Shown in pieces: positions 38,890 through 48,838 of a stretch of DNA of 64,000 nucleotides (position 1 is the first letter of the stretch; every line of letters begins with the position of its first letter). A program made the position numbers and the translations under genes. The DNA is taken from the NCBI RefSeq assembly GCF_000348925.1, contig NZ_AODQ01000001.1, positions 54,811-118,810 of the forward strand. The letters run 5' to 3'. The stretch is from Cesiribacter andamanensis AMV16 (GTDB taxonomy: Bacteria; Bacteroidota; Bacteroidia; Cytophagales; Cyclobacteriaceae). Below the pieces are notes generated by a model that searched no databases, was not told the origin of the DNA, and saw only the letters and a program-made list of their open reading frames with translations.

Positions 38890-38941
38890 CCGGAATATAA
38901 CCATACGGTAGCTTATTTGTTCCATCACCATAAAATTGACT

Positions 38942-39673
38942 ATGAAGAACGTACTGATAACCCTTGGCACAGGCGCATGCCTGCTTTTTGGTACAGCGGC
39001 CTGTACCACCTCGCAAATTAACCAGACGCTGGATGGCGTGTTGGGAGGATCTACTGGAGAGCAGGGGGTTTCTGCCAATGAAGTAGCGCTGGGGCTAAAA
39101 GAAGCCCTGGCCATTGGCGCCGATAAAGGGGCACAGCAAGCCTCGCAGGAAGATGGCTATTGGGGAAATCCCAAGCTCCGGATCCCCTTTCCGCCTGATG
39201 TGCAGCGGGTAGAGCAGCGCCTGCGCCAGCTGGGGCTCGGCAGTGAGGTAGACCGCTTTGTGCTTACCCTCAACCGGGGCGCCGAGCGGGCAGCCGCTGA
39301 AGCCAAGCCGGTATTCATCAATGCCATTAAGGCCATGACCATTCAGGATGCCTGGAATATTCTCCGGGGGGAGCAGGATGCCGCCACCCAGTACCTGATC
39401 CGCACCACCAGCCCGGAGCTGAAGAGCCGCTTTCAGCCCATTATGTCCAGCGCCCTGCAGGAGGTGAATGCCACCCGCTATTATGGCGACCTGGTGAATA
39501 CCTATAACCGAATTCCTGGGGTGCAGCGGGTAGATCCCAACCTGGAGTCGTATGCCACCGACCGGGCCATAGAGGGCTTGTTTCTGCTGATTGCCGAAGA
39601 AGAGCGCAATATCAGAGAGAACCCGGTAGCCCGCACCACAGAGTTGCTGCGGCGCGTGTTTTCCAGACAATAA
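38942..39673 (+). CDS. DUF4197 lipoprotein
   Basis: About 243 residues. Lipoprotein signal with lipobox GTAAC (Cys near residue 21), followed by a mature domain that fits DUF4197: TLDGVLGG near the N-terminus, then ALKEALAIGADKGAQ, WGNPKLRIPFPPDVQRVEQRLRQLGLG, NRGAERAAAEAKPVF. The ATG at 38942 is chosen over an in-frame TTG at 38936. The family is widespread in Bacteroidota and Proteobacteria. Function unknown; probably periplasmic or outer-membrane attached. Confidence 0.85.
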   Translation: MKNVLITLGTGACLLFGTAACTTSQINQTLDGVLGGSTGEQGVSANEVALGLKEALAIGADKGAQQASQEDGYWGNPKLRIPFPPDVQRVEQRLRQLGLGSEVDRFVLTLNRGAERAAAEAKPVFINAIKAMTIQDAWNILRGEQDAATQYLIRTTSPELKSRFQPIMSSALQEVNATRYYGDLVNTYNRIPGVQRVDPNLESYATDRAIEGLFLLIAEEERNIRENPVARTTELLRRVFSRQ

Positions 39674-39686
39674 CCCTTCTAACAAG

Positions 39687-39714
39687 AAAAAAACCGGCAA
39701 GTGCCGGTTTTTTT
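39687..39714. terminator. Bidirectional terminator
   Basis: A7-CCGGCA, loop AG, TGCCGG-T7. Perfect 13-bp stem, symmetric A and T tracts; it serves both the DUF4197 gene and the convergent subtilase gene. Confidence 0.92.
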
Positions 39715-39757
39715 GCTTTAGTGTAGTTTATGATGAAGATTATAGATACGTGCACTC

Positions 39758-42700
39758 TTACTGGCGCATCAGGCGGCTTTGCCATACGGTGCTGCCATCC
39801 ATAAGCCGAACTAGGTAGATGCCAGCGGGCTGCTGTTCCAGGCTCAACAGCAGCTGGCCCTGAACTGGTACTGGCTGCTGCTGCACCACACGTCCGCTGG
39901 CATCCAGTACCAGCAACCTGGCGCCAGGCCGCAGGCTGGCGGGTAGGGTAATGGTTGCCTGATCGGGCGTAGGGTTGGGGTATAGCTGTAGCCTGAGCGC
40001 ATGTGGCTTATTCAGGATGCCCTGCGGCGCGGTGAGCACCAGGGTTTGTTCTGTTACATCCATACAGCCGCCGGCGCTATAGGCCGTAAGGGTGATGGTG
40101 TAGGTGCCGGCTTCGGCATACGCATGGCTTGGGTTTTGCAGATCGCTGCTGGTTCCGTCGCCGAAGTTCCACTCCCAGCGAACTGCCTCTGTACTGGTAC
40201 TGGTAAAGAAAACAGGGCTTTCCGGATCAAAGGCAACTTCTTCTTCAGCCAGCTCAAACAGGGAGAGGTTTTGCGGCACATAAAGTGTGATGGCGCTGCT
40301 CAGGCTTTCGGTGTCTCCCTGGCCGGTAGTCAGGTAAAAGCGGGTGGTTGTGGTGAGCGGATCGCTCTCAAAAGAAAGGCCGCTGTAAAGCAGTTCGCTT
40401 AGCGCCTCATCAGCATACACATTTATAGGTTTGCCGGTGCTGTCTTCGATCAAGGCTTTCTCACCAGCACATACGGTCTGATCAGCGGCCAGGGGTGCGT
40501 CTTCCAGCCGAATCACCGTAAGGGTTTTGGCTAAGGTAGCGGTGCAGCCAGCTGCAGTGGTAATGGTGAGGCGTACCTGATAGGTGCCGGCTTTGGTGTA
40601 CTGCATCACCGGCTCTTTAAAGGTACTCTGGAAACCGTTGCCAAAGTCCCAAAGCCAGCTGGTGGCTTCTTCGCTTTCCCCAAAGAACTGAATCCTTTCA
40701 TCCAGACCCGCATTAAGTGTAAGCTTATCGCCCGACATGCTGAAATTTACCGTAGGCTCAGCATACTCGATCTCAATGCGCTGCAGTTCACCTGCCCAGC
40801 CATTTTCCATGCTGGCGGCATAGATGGTTTTGTTTTGGCTCATGGCCGGCAACAGGAGAGTTTCGGCCTCAGCAATGAAATCGGTGGCCTCAAGATCGGC
40901 AAAGAAGCGGTAGCGGGTTCCCTCCCGTGGGGTGATTTCCACACGCTGGCCTGCGCAGGCCGTTACGTGGGCAATAAGCGGAGGGGTGCTGCGGTAGTTC
41001 AGGTACTGCTCTTTTGCCTTAAGAGTGGCGGCCTTTAGTTCCTCCAGTGTACTGGCCGTAACAAAGGCAAAGGCTACATTTTGGGCACTATAGGGAAGCA
41101 GGTTGGCAATGGACCCCCCAATTACCTGGGCTACGTCATTGCCCTTTCCGGCTGTGCCTGCCCCGGTTTTATGAATGCCCTGACTAATGAATCCAAATTT
41201 TTCCCTGCGGCTGATAATGGCGCCCAGGTCAGCAGTATTGCCTTCGCGTGTATTCAGATCAATGGCGTGGTAGAGCATTTGCTGGTTGGTGAGCAGGGCT
41301 ACCCCTGTATACAGATTCTTGCTGTCGTCGTAGGTGTAACCAAGTTGGTAGTCGGCATTCCAGTCGGCACGGTTCAGGTAAAACTGCTTGATGTTGAAGT
41401 CTGAAAAGAGGGCTACGTGCAGGTTCTCATAAGCTGAGTCGGAGCGGTTGATCACCCGGTACTCAAGCACCAGGGCAGCTACGGAGGGGTCTTTCCAGCC
41501 TAGTATTTTCTGGTCTATCTGCAGGTTGAGGCGTACACTGTCCTGTACAACCGTGCGGAAGGAAGAGCGGGCATCGATATCGGCTTTGGAGCGGGCATAA
41601 AGCCGCAGGCGGTCCTGGATCTTATAGTCCTGATCCCGAATGGCCGGCACATTGTAAAAGATCATGTTATTGGCCATGGCATTTGCCTTCTGGCCAATGA
41701 GCAGCCCCATGTTGTGCGCAAGGGGGGAGTTTTGATAGCGCAGCCCCAGACCCTGCAGGTTGTAATCGTAATTGTAGCCCAGGTTGCCGTTAGAGGCAAC
41801 GGTAAGGGTAAGGTCATTTACGGTAACGTCAATGTATTCTCCGCTGGAGCGAAGGTCAAAGTACTGGTAATCGCTATAGCTTCCGGAGTCAAAATCAAGG
41901 CGAAAGGACAGCATGGCCAGGGCTGGCAGGTTAGGGCTTAAAACAATGCGGAATGGAGCGGCTTTGGTAGAAGCGCTGGCAAGGGTGCCCAGGGCCGATA
42001 GCGCAGATGTACTTTGCAGTACAGTGGCATAAGGGGATTCTGACACCAAGGTAACGGTAGCAGGGGCTGAAGGGTCAAGATAGTTGGTGACATCGATCCA
42101 CAACTCCAGCGTGTCGTTATGGAAGGCATAGGCGCCAAACCCATTGTCATAGTAGAACTTATCCATCCGGATAGAAGGGCCCACTTCAGGCGCCAGCGCC
42201 TTTTGCATGTTCAGGCGTCCGGTGCCAATGCGCCGGGCAAACTGTGCGTTATTGCCAATGGCGGAGATATCATCGGTGCTGCGGCGCAGGCGTTCCATTA
42301 CCTGCAGGGCGCTAAGCTCGGGGTACTGGGCCCGGATCAGGGCGGCGGCGGCGGCAACCTGGGGGGAAGCAAATGAAGTGCCGCCACTACTTCCGTAGTT
42401 TCCACCATTGCTGGTGGCGTACACAAGATTGCCCGGTGCGCTTAGGTCAACAAAGCGGCTCCAGGAGTGTCCGTCGAATTTATAATCCCGTGTTGCTTGC
42501 CTGGAGTCGCTGGAGGTAACGGATAGTACGTTAGTATACGAGGCCGGGTAATAGTCTACTTCCCGTTTTTCATTACCGGCAGCGGCTACCACTACCGCAT
42601 CCTTCTCCAGAACGGCATAGTTAATGATATCCTGTACAAAATCGGAGCGCAGGGCAGGTGACCCCCAGCTGAGGTTGATGATCTGGCAACCCATGTCAGC

Positions 42701-43549
42701 CGCATAGGCAATGGCTTCATAGCCTCTGATAAAACGCCCGTCTTTGCTGCTGAATACCTTGATGGGCATGTAGCGGGTATTATAGCCCGCTCCCGCTACG
42801 CCTGTGCTGTTATTGGTTGAGGCTGCAGCCACGCCCGTCACAAGGGTGCCGTGCCCGTTTTGGTCAGCTTGAGGGTTGTTGTCGTTGTTGGCAAAGTCCC
42901 AGCCGCGGTAGTTGTCGATAAAACCGTCGCCATCATCATCAATGCCATTATTGGGGATTTCGTTCAGGTTATAGTGCAGGTTGTCCTGCAGGTCGGGGTG
43001 GTTGAAATCAACTCCTGTATCTAAGATTCCGATTATAATGTCCCGGCTACCTTTTTGAATGGCCCAGGCTTCAGGAGCTTTGATAATGGGCAAGTGCGAC
43101 TGACTGCCGAAGTTGGGATCGTTGGGGGTTTCCAGTAACTCGGGCAGGTAGTAGGGCTCGGCATACTGGACCTCGGGCTGCAGTTTCAACAGGGCAACTA
43201 CCTCTTCTACTGAAAGACCCTCGGGCAGTTCCATCTGATAGATGCCATCCAGTACCGATTTTGTATGGCGCTGGGCCTGGCCACCTTTTTTCGCCGTGGC
43301 GGGTTTCAAAAAGGGAGCGGCTAGGGCACGTGCGCCGGCAAGCTGCTTCATCCGTTCGGCAGCACCCTGTGAAGGGGTGGCGGCGCCTTTTCGAGCATCG
43401 GGAGAATCAGTGGAGCTGCTGTAGCCCTCCTTAAGCTTGAATACAACTACACCCGGCTCATATTGCGGTTTCTTTTTAGCCGGCTGCGCCACAAGCAGAA
43501 ACGGACAGAGCAAAAGAAGAAAAAAGAGGATTTGGTGCTTCTTGTACAT
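39758..43549 (-). CDS. Secreted S8 (subtilisin) protease with PKD domains and T9SS sorting tail
   Basis: 1,263-residue exported serine protease. Start 43549 (MYKKHQILFFLLLLCPFLLVAQ signal) is chosen over an upstream in-frame start at 43585 that precedes the signal peptide. A subtilase prodomain follows, then the catalytic triad: Asp near 177 (GILDTGVDFNHPDLQ), His near 233 (NGHGTLVTGVAA) and Ser near 390 (GTSFASPQVAAAAALI). Two PKD-type domains appear near residues 966 and 1130 (DFGNGFQ, NFGDGTSSDLQNPSHAY). The end (LYPNPTPDQATITLP to LVRLMDGSTVWQSRL) is a type A T9SS C-terminal sorting domain. This predicts cell-surface or secreted proteolysis. Confidence 0.92.
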   Translation of the reverse strand: MYKKHQILFFLLLLCPFLLVAQPAKKKPQYEPGVVVFKLKEGYSSSTDSPDARKGAATPSQGAAERMKQLAGARALAAPFLKPATAKKGGQAQRHTKSVLDGIYQMELPEGLSVEEVVALLKLQPEVQYAEPYYLPELLETPNDPNFGSQSHLPIIKAPEAWAIQKGSRDIIIGILDTGVDFNHPDLQDNLHYNLNEIPNNGIDDDGDGFIDNYRGWDFANNDNNPQADQNGHGTLVTGVAAASTNNSTGVAGAGYNTRYMPIKVFSSKDGRFIRGYEAIAYAADMGCQIINLSWGSPALRSDFVQDIINYAVLEKDAVVVAAAGNEKREVDYYPASYTNVLSVTSSDSRQATRDYKFDGHSWSRFVDLSAPGNLVYATSNGGNYGSSGGTSFASPQVAAAAALIRAQYPELSALQVMERLRRSTDDISAIGNNAQFARRIGTGRLNMQKALAPEVGPSIRMDKFYYDNGFGAYAFHNDTLELWIDVTNYLDPSAPATVTLVSESPYATVLQSTSALSALGTLASASTKAAPFRIVLSPNLPALAMLSFRLDFDSGSYSDYQYFDLRSSGEYIDVTVNDLTLTVASNGNLGYNYDYNLQGLGLRYQNSPLAHNMGLLIGQKANAMANNMIFYNVPAIRDQDYKIQDRLRLYARSKADIDARSSFRTVVQDSVRLNLQIDQKILGWKDPSVAALVLEYRVINRSDSAYENLHVALFSDFNIKQFYLNRADWNADYQLGYTYDDSKNLYTGVALLTNQQMLYHAIDLNTREGNTADLGAIISRREKFGFISQGIHKTGAGTAGKGNDVAQVIGGSIANLLPYSAQNVAFAFVTASTLEELKAATLKAKEQYLNYRSTPPLIAHVTACAGQRVEITPREGTRYRFFADLEATDFIAEAETLLLPAMSQNKTIYAASMENGWAGELQRIEIEYAEPTVNFSMSGDKLTLNAGLDERIQFFGESEEATSWLWDFGNGFQSTFKEPVMQYTKAGTYQVRLTITTAAGCTATLAKTLTVIRLEDAPLAADQTVCAGEKALIEDSTGKPINVYADEALSELLYSGLSFESDPLTTTTRFYLTTGQGDTESLSSAITLYVPQNLSLFELAEEEVAFDPESPVFFTSTSTEAVRWEWNFGDGTSSDLQNPSHAYAEAGTYTITLTAYSAGGCMDVTEQTLVLTAPQGILNKPHALRLQLYPNPTPDQATITLPASLRPGARLLVLDASGRVVQQQPVPVQGQLLLSLEQQPAGIYLVRLMDGSTVWQSRLMRQ

Positions 43550-44220
43550 TTTAAATAATGGCTGAGTGTACGAGGGGTGAACCAAAGCTAGCTTTTTTTC
43601 TTATTCAGCAATTTTATGCCACTAATGGGGGGTGTAAGGTATGAGTAGTGCGCCACTCCATGAATGGTGATTTAAAAAGAAGGGCTGATTTATTACATCG
43701 CCACCTCCTAAAGGTAGGAGACAAGCGACGACCCTAAACGGGCAGAAAAGGCGCCATGGAGGTTTTCCCTGCAAAAAAATAGAATGAAAATAAGCTGCCG
43801 GTCTTCCAGTACTGGACGAGAAGCGCATATAATGGCACATGGGATAAAAACAGTGCAGAATTGACAGCTACCTGCAGAGCGCCTTTATAAAGAAGACGGT
43901 AATCGGGAGAAGACCAGTGGCTTATAGCGCCAGAAGTGGGGCGCCCGGCCTTGACATTCCCTAACGGCAGGACTATAAGATGAGGCCAGCTCCGGCTCTC
44001 TGGCAAAATGCCACCAGTTTCTACCTCTCAGCTGCACATGAGCGGGTAGGGATACTGATGATAGGCTGGGGAATGACTGTTTAATACCAGCTACAATACT
44101 GGCTGGTGTGCAGGTGCAGTACCGATGGTGGGTCAATCTATAAAATAAAGGGGATTAGCCGCAGGTGCAGGTATATTTTCCCCTTTATAGTTCTGTCAGG
44201 CCGCTAAGAAAAAATAGGGA
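43550..44220. other. Intergenic region, no gene recognised
   Basis: About 670 bp between the subtilase start and the folA stop. Open frames on both strands lack coding character. A small hairpin CTCCT-AAAGGT-AGGAG lies near 43700. Otherwise I see nothing specific. It should contain the subtilase promoter. Confidence 0.5.
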
Positions 44221-44718
44221 CTAGCTTCGTTCCAGCCGAACAAAGGCATAGTCATGGGGGTTTTGGGCATCGGCGGTGTATTCCTCCCGATGGGTTTCGG
44301 TCCACTGGCCGGGCTGGAGCTCGGGAAAGTAGGTGTCTCCCTCAAAACTCTCCTTGATCTCAGTCAGGTAAATGCGGTCGACAAGCCCCTTATCCAGCGC
44401 CTGCTGGTAAATTTCGCCGCCGCCCAGGATAAATACCTCCTGCTGCTGCTGTTGGGCTGCCAGCTCAAGGGCGGCCTCCAGACTATTCATGACCAGGCAA
44501 TTCTCCTTAAAATAGCCCCGGTTGCGGGTAACTATGATGTTTAGCCGGCCGGGCAGGGGCTTGTTAAGGGATTCATAGCTTTTGCGCCCCATGATCACAT
44601 AATGGCCGCTGGTAGTTTCCTTAAAAAAGCGCAGATCGTGGGGCATGTGCCAGATAAGGCCATTGTCTTTACCAATTACCCGGTTATCGGCCCGGGCTAC
44701 AATGATGGAGCGTATCAT
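44221..44718 (-). CDS. folA: Dihydrofolate reductase
   Basis: NADPH-dependent reduction of dihydrofolate. IIVARADNRVIGKDNGLIWHMPHDLRFFKETT (N-terminal active-site loop, active acid Asp in PHDLRFF), MGRKSYESL, LPGRLNIIVTRN and FILGGGEIYQQAL are standard. 165 residues. Its ATGA start overlaps the fmt stop by four bases. Confidence 0.95.
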   Translation of the reverse strand: MIRSIIVARADNRVIGKDNGLIWHMPHDLRFFKETTSGHYVIMGRKSYESLNKPLPGRLNIIVTRNRGYFKENCLVMNSLEAALELAAQQQQQEVFILGGGEIYQQALDKGLVDRIYLTEIKESFEGDTYFPELQPGQWTETHREEYTADAQNPHDYAFVRLERS

Positions 44719-45629
44719 AGGTGAAATCCTCTTAAAAATTCTTCGGTACTCATGCGGCGCTTGCCTTCCAGTTGCAGCTCCTCGATCTGTAGCAGCTCAT
44801 CAGCGGCTTTACAGTAGAGATGCCTGCCATCGCTTAGCCATTCGCCCGGGTTTTTGTCAGGGGCGGGTTTGCCGGTGAGGGTAGCTTTATAGATTTTCAG
44901 GTTTTTGCCCTGCAGCTCTGTCCAGGCGGCGGGATAGGGGCTTAGGCCTCGTACAAAATTGTAGAGCTGCCCGGCAGGCAGCTGCCAGTTGATCTGGCAG
45001 GTTTCCTTAAAGATCTTGGGCGCGTGTTTCAGCGCAGCGCTTTCGGGCTGCGGCTGTGCCACCACAGTATTGGCGGCAATGGCCTGCACCGTACGTAGCA
45101 CCAGCCAGGACCCCTTCTGCATCAGACGGGTATAGAGGCTGCCGGCATCATCGTCCAGGCGAATCTCTTCCCGCTCCTGAAAAATAATGCTGCCGGTATC
45201 AATCTCGTGTTTCAGGAAAAAGGTGGTTACGCCGGTTTCCGTTTCGCCATTGATCAGGGCCCAGTTGATGGGGGCTGCGCCGCGGTATTGGGGCAGCAGG
45301 GAGGCATGCAGGTTAAAGGTGCCCTTTACGGGCATGGCCCAAACGGCTTCGGGCAGCATCCGGAAGGCCACAACTATCTGCAGGTTGGCCTGCAGGCTGC
45401 GCAGCTCTTCCAGAAATTGGAGAGATTTAAGGTTAGTGGGTTGCAGGACGTGCAGGCCCTGGCTGAGGGCATATTCTTTAACTGGGGAGGGAATTACCTT
45501 CTGGCCCCTGCCCTTAGGCTTATCGGGGGCGGTAACTACCCCTACCACCGAGAACCCCTGTTCTACCAGCAGCTGCAGGCTGGGTACGGCAAATTCGGGC
45601 GTACCTATAAACACAATGCGAAGATCCAT
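44715..45629 (-). CDS. fmt: Methionyl-tRNA formyltransferase
   Basis: Transfers formyl from 10-formyl-THF to initiator Met-tRNA. IVFIGTPEFAVPSLQ at the N-terminus, NLHASLLPQYRGAAPINWALINGETETGVT with catalytic Asn, His and the SLLPxYRG loop, and C-terminal OB-like domain. 304 residues. It precedes folA in the operon, both needing tetrahydrofolate. It follows the GNAT gene by 22 bp. Confidence 0.95.
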   Translation of the reverse strand: MDLRIVFIGTPEFAVPSLQLLVEQGFSVVGVVTAPDKPKGRGQKVIPSPVKEYALSQGLHVLQPTNLKSLQFLEELRSLQANLQIVVAFRMLPEAVWAMPVKGTFNLHASLLPQYRGAAPINWALINGETETGVTTFFLKHEIDTGSIIFQEREEIRLDDDAGSLYTRLMQKGSWLVLRTVQAIAANTVVAQPQPESAALKHAPKIFKETCQINWQLPAGQLYNFVRGLSPYPAAWTELQGKNLKIYKATLTGKPAPDKNPGEWLSDGRHLYCKAADELLQIEELQLEGKRRMSTEEFLRGFHL

Positions 45630-45651
45630 GCAAAAAATGATTTAGGTAAAA

Positions 45652-46200
45652 CTAGCCCCTTTTTTGCAAACGCTCAACATATTGCTGCTTATCCAGGCTG
45701 AAGAAGTGCAGGTTTTCGCCATAGGCAAAATGGAAGCCCTCTCGCTGCAGCCCTGCTTTACACAATACCCGCTGGGAGGCCAGGTTGGCGGGATGGGTTA
45801 CAGCGGCCAGCCTGGGCAGTAGGGCCCTGAAAAATCCCTGTTTTAGCAGCTGGCAGGCCAATTCGGTGGCATACCCCTTGCCCTGTGCGCCGGGATGCAG
45901 CTTATAACCGATCTGGTAGAGTGTGCTGTTGGGCAGGGGGTTGATAGAGGCCGTGCCAATGTAGAGCCCGCTAGCTTTTTCAACTACAGCCCACAGACCA
46001 ACATGGGGTGGGTTGGTGGCATACTCCCTGATAAAGCAGAGCAGGCGGTCCCGGCTTTCGGTAAAGCTGCGGGGCCTGCCCGTAACGTAGCGCATGACCT
46101 CCGCATTGCCCTCCAGCGCGGCGTAGAGGGGCATGTCGGCCAGGCTAAGCCTGCGCACCAGCAGGCGGGGGGTGCTAAACACTTGTCCCCTAGTCGGCAT
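45652..46200 (-). CDS. RimJ/RimL-type GNAT N-acetyltransferase
   Basis: 182-residue acetyltransferase of the type that modifies N-terminal amino groups of proteins or small amines. TPRLLVRRLSLADMPLY at the start, GYKLHPGAQGKGYATELACQLL as the acetyl-CoA loop, and NLASQRVLCKAGLQREGF near the end. Its ATG overlaps the last codons of the upstream namZ frame by 11 bp; fmt follows 22 bp on. The true target is unknown. Confidence 0.85.
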   Translation of the reverse strand: MPTRGQVFSTPRLLVRRLSLADMPLYAALEGNAEVMRYVTGRPRSFTESRDRLLCFIREYATNPPHVGLWAVVEKASGLYIGTASINPLPNSTLYQIGYKLHPGAQGKGYATELACQLLKQGFFRALLPRLAAVTHPANLASQRVLCKAGLQREGFHFAYGENLHFFSLDKQQYVERLQKRG

Positions 46201-47475
46201 CGGGATAGAGGAGGTAGTTCAGGCGCAAGGCCTTGTAATCATCCAGCTCTTCCTGCCAGCTGCTGCGGATCTGCTCTTCGGTAAGCCCCTCCCGGATCTG
46301 GCGGGCCAGTACATCGGTGCCGGCCAGGGTGTGAAAGAATTTCTGAAAGAAAGCATCCTTTTGCTCAAAGAGCTTATAATACAGCATCACAAACCCAATA
46401 TCGAAACGCTTGGGGGGCGTGATGTAGCGCAGGTCCAGCCCCCAGCATTGGCGGTCCTTAAGAGGTGGGTTGGTGGCACCGGGCACTGAGGTAGGGGTAA
46501 AGCTGAACTCGCCAAATTTCTTATCGGGTAGCCGATCACCTGAAAGGGAAAGGGAGTGCCCCGCCCCAGGCTAATGGGGGTGCCCTCAAACAGGCACAAA
46601 CTGGGGTAGAGGTAAATAGATTGCTGATTGGGCAGGTTAGGCGAGGGGCGCACCGGCAGCACATAGGGAGTGCTGTGCGTATACCCCTGCAGCGGCACTA
46701 CCGTCAGGCTGGCTTTTTTCTCACCGGCCAGCCAGCCTTCGCCATTGATCATCTGGGCCAGCTCGCCTACTGTAAGCCCGTGCACAACCGGTATGGGATG
46801 CATGCCCACAAAAGAGCGAAACCTGGGATCCAGTACCGGCCCGTCAATGATATGGCCATTGGGGTTGGGGCGGTCCAGTACCACCATCTGCTTGCCCTGC
46901 TCGGCAGCGGCTTCCATGGTATAGTGCATGGTGCTGATGTAGGTATAAAAGCGGGCGCCCACATCCTGTATGTCAAACACCAGCACATCTACATCCTGCA
47001 GCTGCTCGGGGCTGGGTTTTTTGTTGTTGCCATAGAGCGATACCACGGGCAGGCCGGTTTGGGCATCAGTACCGCTCAGGATCTTCTCACCGGCATCGGC
47101 CGTGCCCCTGAAGCCATGTTCCGGGGCAAATACTTTCTTTACCTGCAGGCCTTCTTTCAGTAGCAGATCTACCAGGTGCAGGGCCTCGCCCCCGGGCTGG
47201 GGCACCAGCGAAGTGTGGTTTACAATAAGGCCAATGCGTTTGCCCCGGAGCAGGGGCAGATAGAGGTCCTTACGCTCGGCGCCCAGCAGGAGGGCCGGTG
47301 CAGCCTGCGGCTCTTGCGGAGCCTCAATTTCTACAAATACAGAATCTGGTGTAGCGGTGCCAGCCTTTGGTGCGTTAGTAGAACAGGAGGCCAGGGCCAT
47401 GCCTGGCAAAAGGGCAGTGAGCAGCAGGCTGCTGCGTAGGGGAGTAAGGCTGCCCCGCAGGTGGATGCCCCGCAT
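46190..47475 (-). CDS. DUF1343 exo-beta-N-acetylmuramidase-like lipoprotein (NamZ), frameshifted
   Basis: Protein of the DUF1343 family, whose characterised member NamZ removes N-acetylmuramic acid from peptidoglycan fragments. Lipobox LASC (mature Cys near residue 31 from 47475), then GLIVNHTSLV, PEHGFRGTADAGE, DIQDVGARFYTYISTMHYTMEAA and DRPNPNGHIIDGP. The frame breaks at GGG (46526-46528, plus strand); one added G gives VIGYPDKKFGEFSFTPTSVP and continues through GATNPPLKDRQCWGLDL to the stop at 46190-46192. Start 47475 gives a normal signal peptide; a longer frame starts at 47571. Whole protein about 428 residues, usual length. Confidence 0.82.
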
Positions 47476-47508
47476 GAGGATGCCCCGCAGGTGGCTGCCC
47501 CGCAGAAA
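47449..47508. repeat. Four 15-bp tandem repeats in the namZ start region
   Basis: Units at 47449, 47464, 47479 and 47494 share GATGCCCCGC or GCTGCCCCGC with the variants GCAGGTG, GCATGAG and GCAGAAA. In namZ they encode five-residue repeats of the form [L/M]RG[S/I][H/L], spanning the candidate start codons. Copies 1 and 3 are nearly identical. Confidence 0.85.
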
Positions 47509-47590
47509 TAATCTCCAAAATTTGCCAAACAATTCTATTTGCTGCATCATTGTGCCTTTTGAACCTTCCATCTGATAAACTGCTCCGGGC

Positions 47591-48808
47591 TTGAATTTAC
47601 CCTACTTTATTTCCAACCGTATCCACAAAGCCAGTAGCCGCTCCTTCTCTGCGGTTATTCACAACATTGCCGTGGCGAGCATAGGCCTGGGGTTGGCGGT
47701 GATGATCGTTTCGTTCCTGATCCTTAGAGGCTTTCAGCAGACCATCACCGACAAAGTAGTGAGTTTTAGCGGTCATCTGCAAGTAACCCGCTACAGCTTC
47801 GGCAATATGTATGCCGAAAATCCCATCTCCACCAACTTTGATTTTTATCAGCAGCCCGAAAACTACCCCCTCCTTGAGCATGTACAGCCCGTTGCCTACA
47901 AGCCCGGCCTGCTTAAAACGCAGGATGAGGTACTGGGCGTATTGCTGAAAGGGGTAGATGAGCGCTACCACTGGGAGCGTTTTCGGCCCAACATGCTGGA
48001 GGGAAGCATACCGGCCTCTTCTGATACGGCCCCCTCTACCGAGGTGATCATCAGCCAGAACATTGCCGACCAGCTGCGCCTCTCCGTTGGCCAGGATGTG
48101 ATCATGTACTTTGTGCAGAATCCGCCCCGCTTCAGGCGCCTTACGGTAGCCGGTATTTACAGCACAGGCATGGAAGATTTTGACCAGAGCCTGATCATGG
48201 GCGATATCCGGCTGGTACGCCAGCTCAATAACTGGACGGATACCCTGGCCGGGGGATTTGAGGTTTTTCTAAAAGATTTTAATACGCTTGATCAGGCCCA
48301 GGAGGAGCTCTTTGAGCTGACCAATTGGGGATACTTTGTAGAAAAGGTAACCGACCGAAACATTCAGATCTTTGAGTGGCTCAACCTGCTAAACAAGAAT
48401 GTGGTGATCTTTCTGGGGCTGATCCTGTTTGTAGCCTGCTTTAACATGGTGTCCATTCTGCTGATCCTGATCATGGAGCGTACCCCCATGATTGGCACCC
48501 TTATGGCCCTGGGTGCAACGCACGGACAGCTGCGGCGCATTTTCATTACCAATGGCATGCTGCTGGTGCTTAAGGGCATGCTCTGGGGCAATATTATAGC
48601 GCTGGGCTTTGGCGTTATTCAGCAGCAGTTTAAGCTAATACCGCTTGATAAAGAAAATTACTACATGGATACAGTGCCCATTCTCTGGGACTGGCCCATG
48701 ATCATTGGCCTTAACCTGCTCATTTTTGTGCTGGTGATGCTGATCCTGCTGATCCCTTCAGCCATTATCTCCCGTATTCAACCCATCAAGGCCATCAAGT
48801 TCGATTAA
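47591..48808 (+). CDS. FtsX/LolE-family ABC transporter permease
   Basis: 405-residue inner-membrane permease with the MacB/FtsX layout: a TM helix near residue 25-48 (AVIHNIAVASIGLGLAVMIVS), a large periplasmic domain, and three C-terminal helices. Family motifs are MNLPYFISNRIHKASSRSF and LMALGATHGQLRRIF. The start is the TTG at 47591 because the first in-frame ATG would remove the membrane-entry region. Its ATPase partner is not adjacent. Lipoprotein release (LolCDE-like) is a guess. Convergent with the next gene. Confidence 0.85.
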   Translation: MNLPYFISNRIHKASSRSFSAVIHNIAVASIGLGLAVMIVSFLILRGFQQTITDKVVSFSGHLQVTRYSFGNMYAENPISTNFDFYQQPENYPLLEHVQPVAYKPGLLKTQDEVLGVLLKGVDERYHWERFRPNMLEGSIPASSDTAPSTEVIISQNIADQLRLSVGQDVIMYFVQNPPRFRRLTVAGIYSTGMEDFDQSLIMGDIRLVRQLNNWTDTLAGGFEVFLKDFNTLDQAQEELFELTNWGYFVEKVTDRNIQIFEWLNLLNKNVVIFLGLILFVACFNMVSILLILIMERTPMIGTLMALGATHGQLRRIFITNGMLLVLKGMLWGNIIALGFGVIQQQFKLIPLDKENYYMDTVPILWDWPMIIGLNLLIFVLVMLILLIPSAIISRIQPIKAIKFD

Positions 48809-48838
48809 GCGGAAGCCGGGCAGGCCATAAGCGTTCGC

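Noticed and set aside
43586..44220. Small gene in the subtilase-folA gap
   Set aside because: Candidate frames of 70-90 codons have no motif, signal or start context better than chance.
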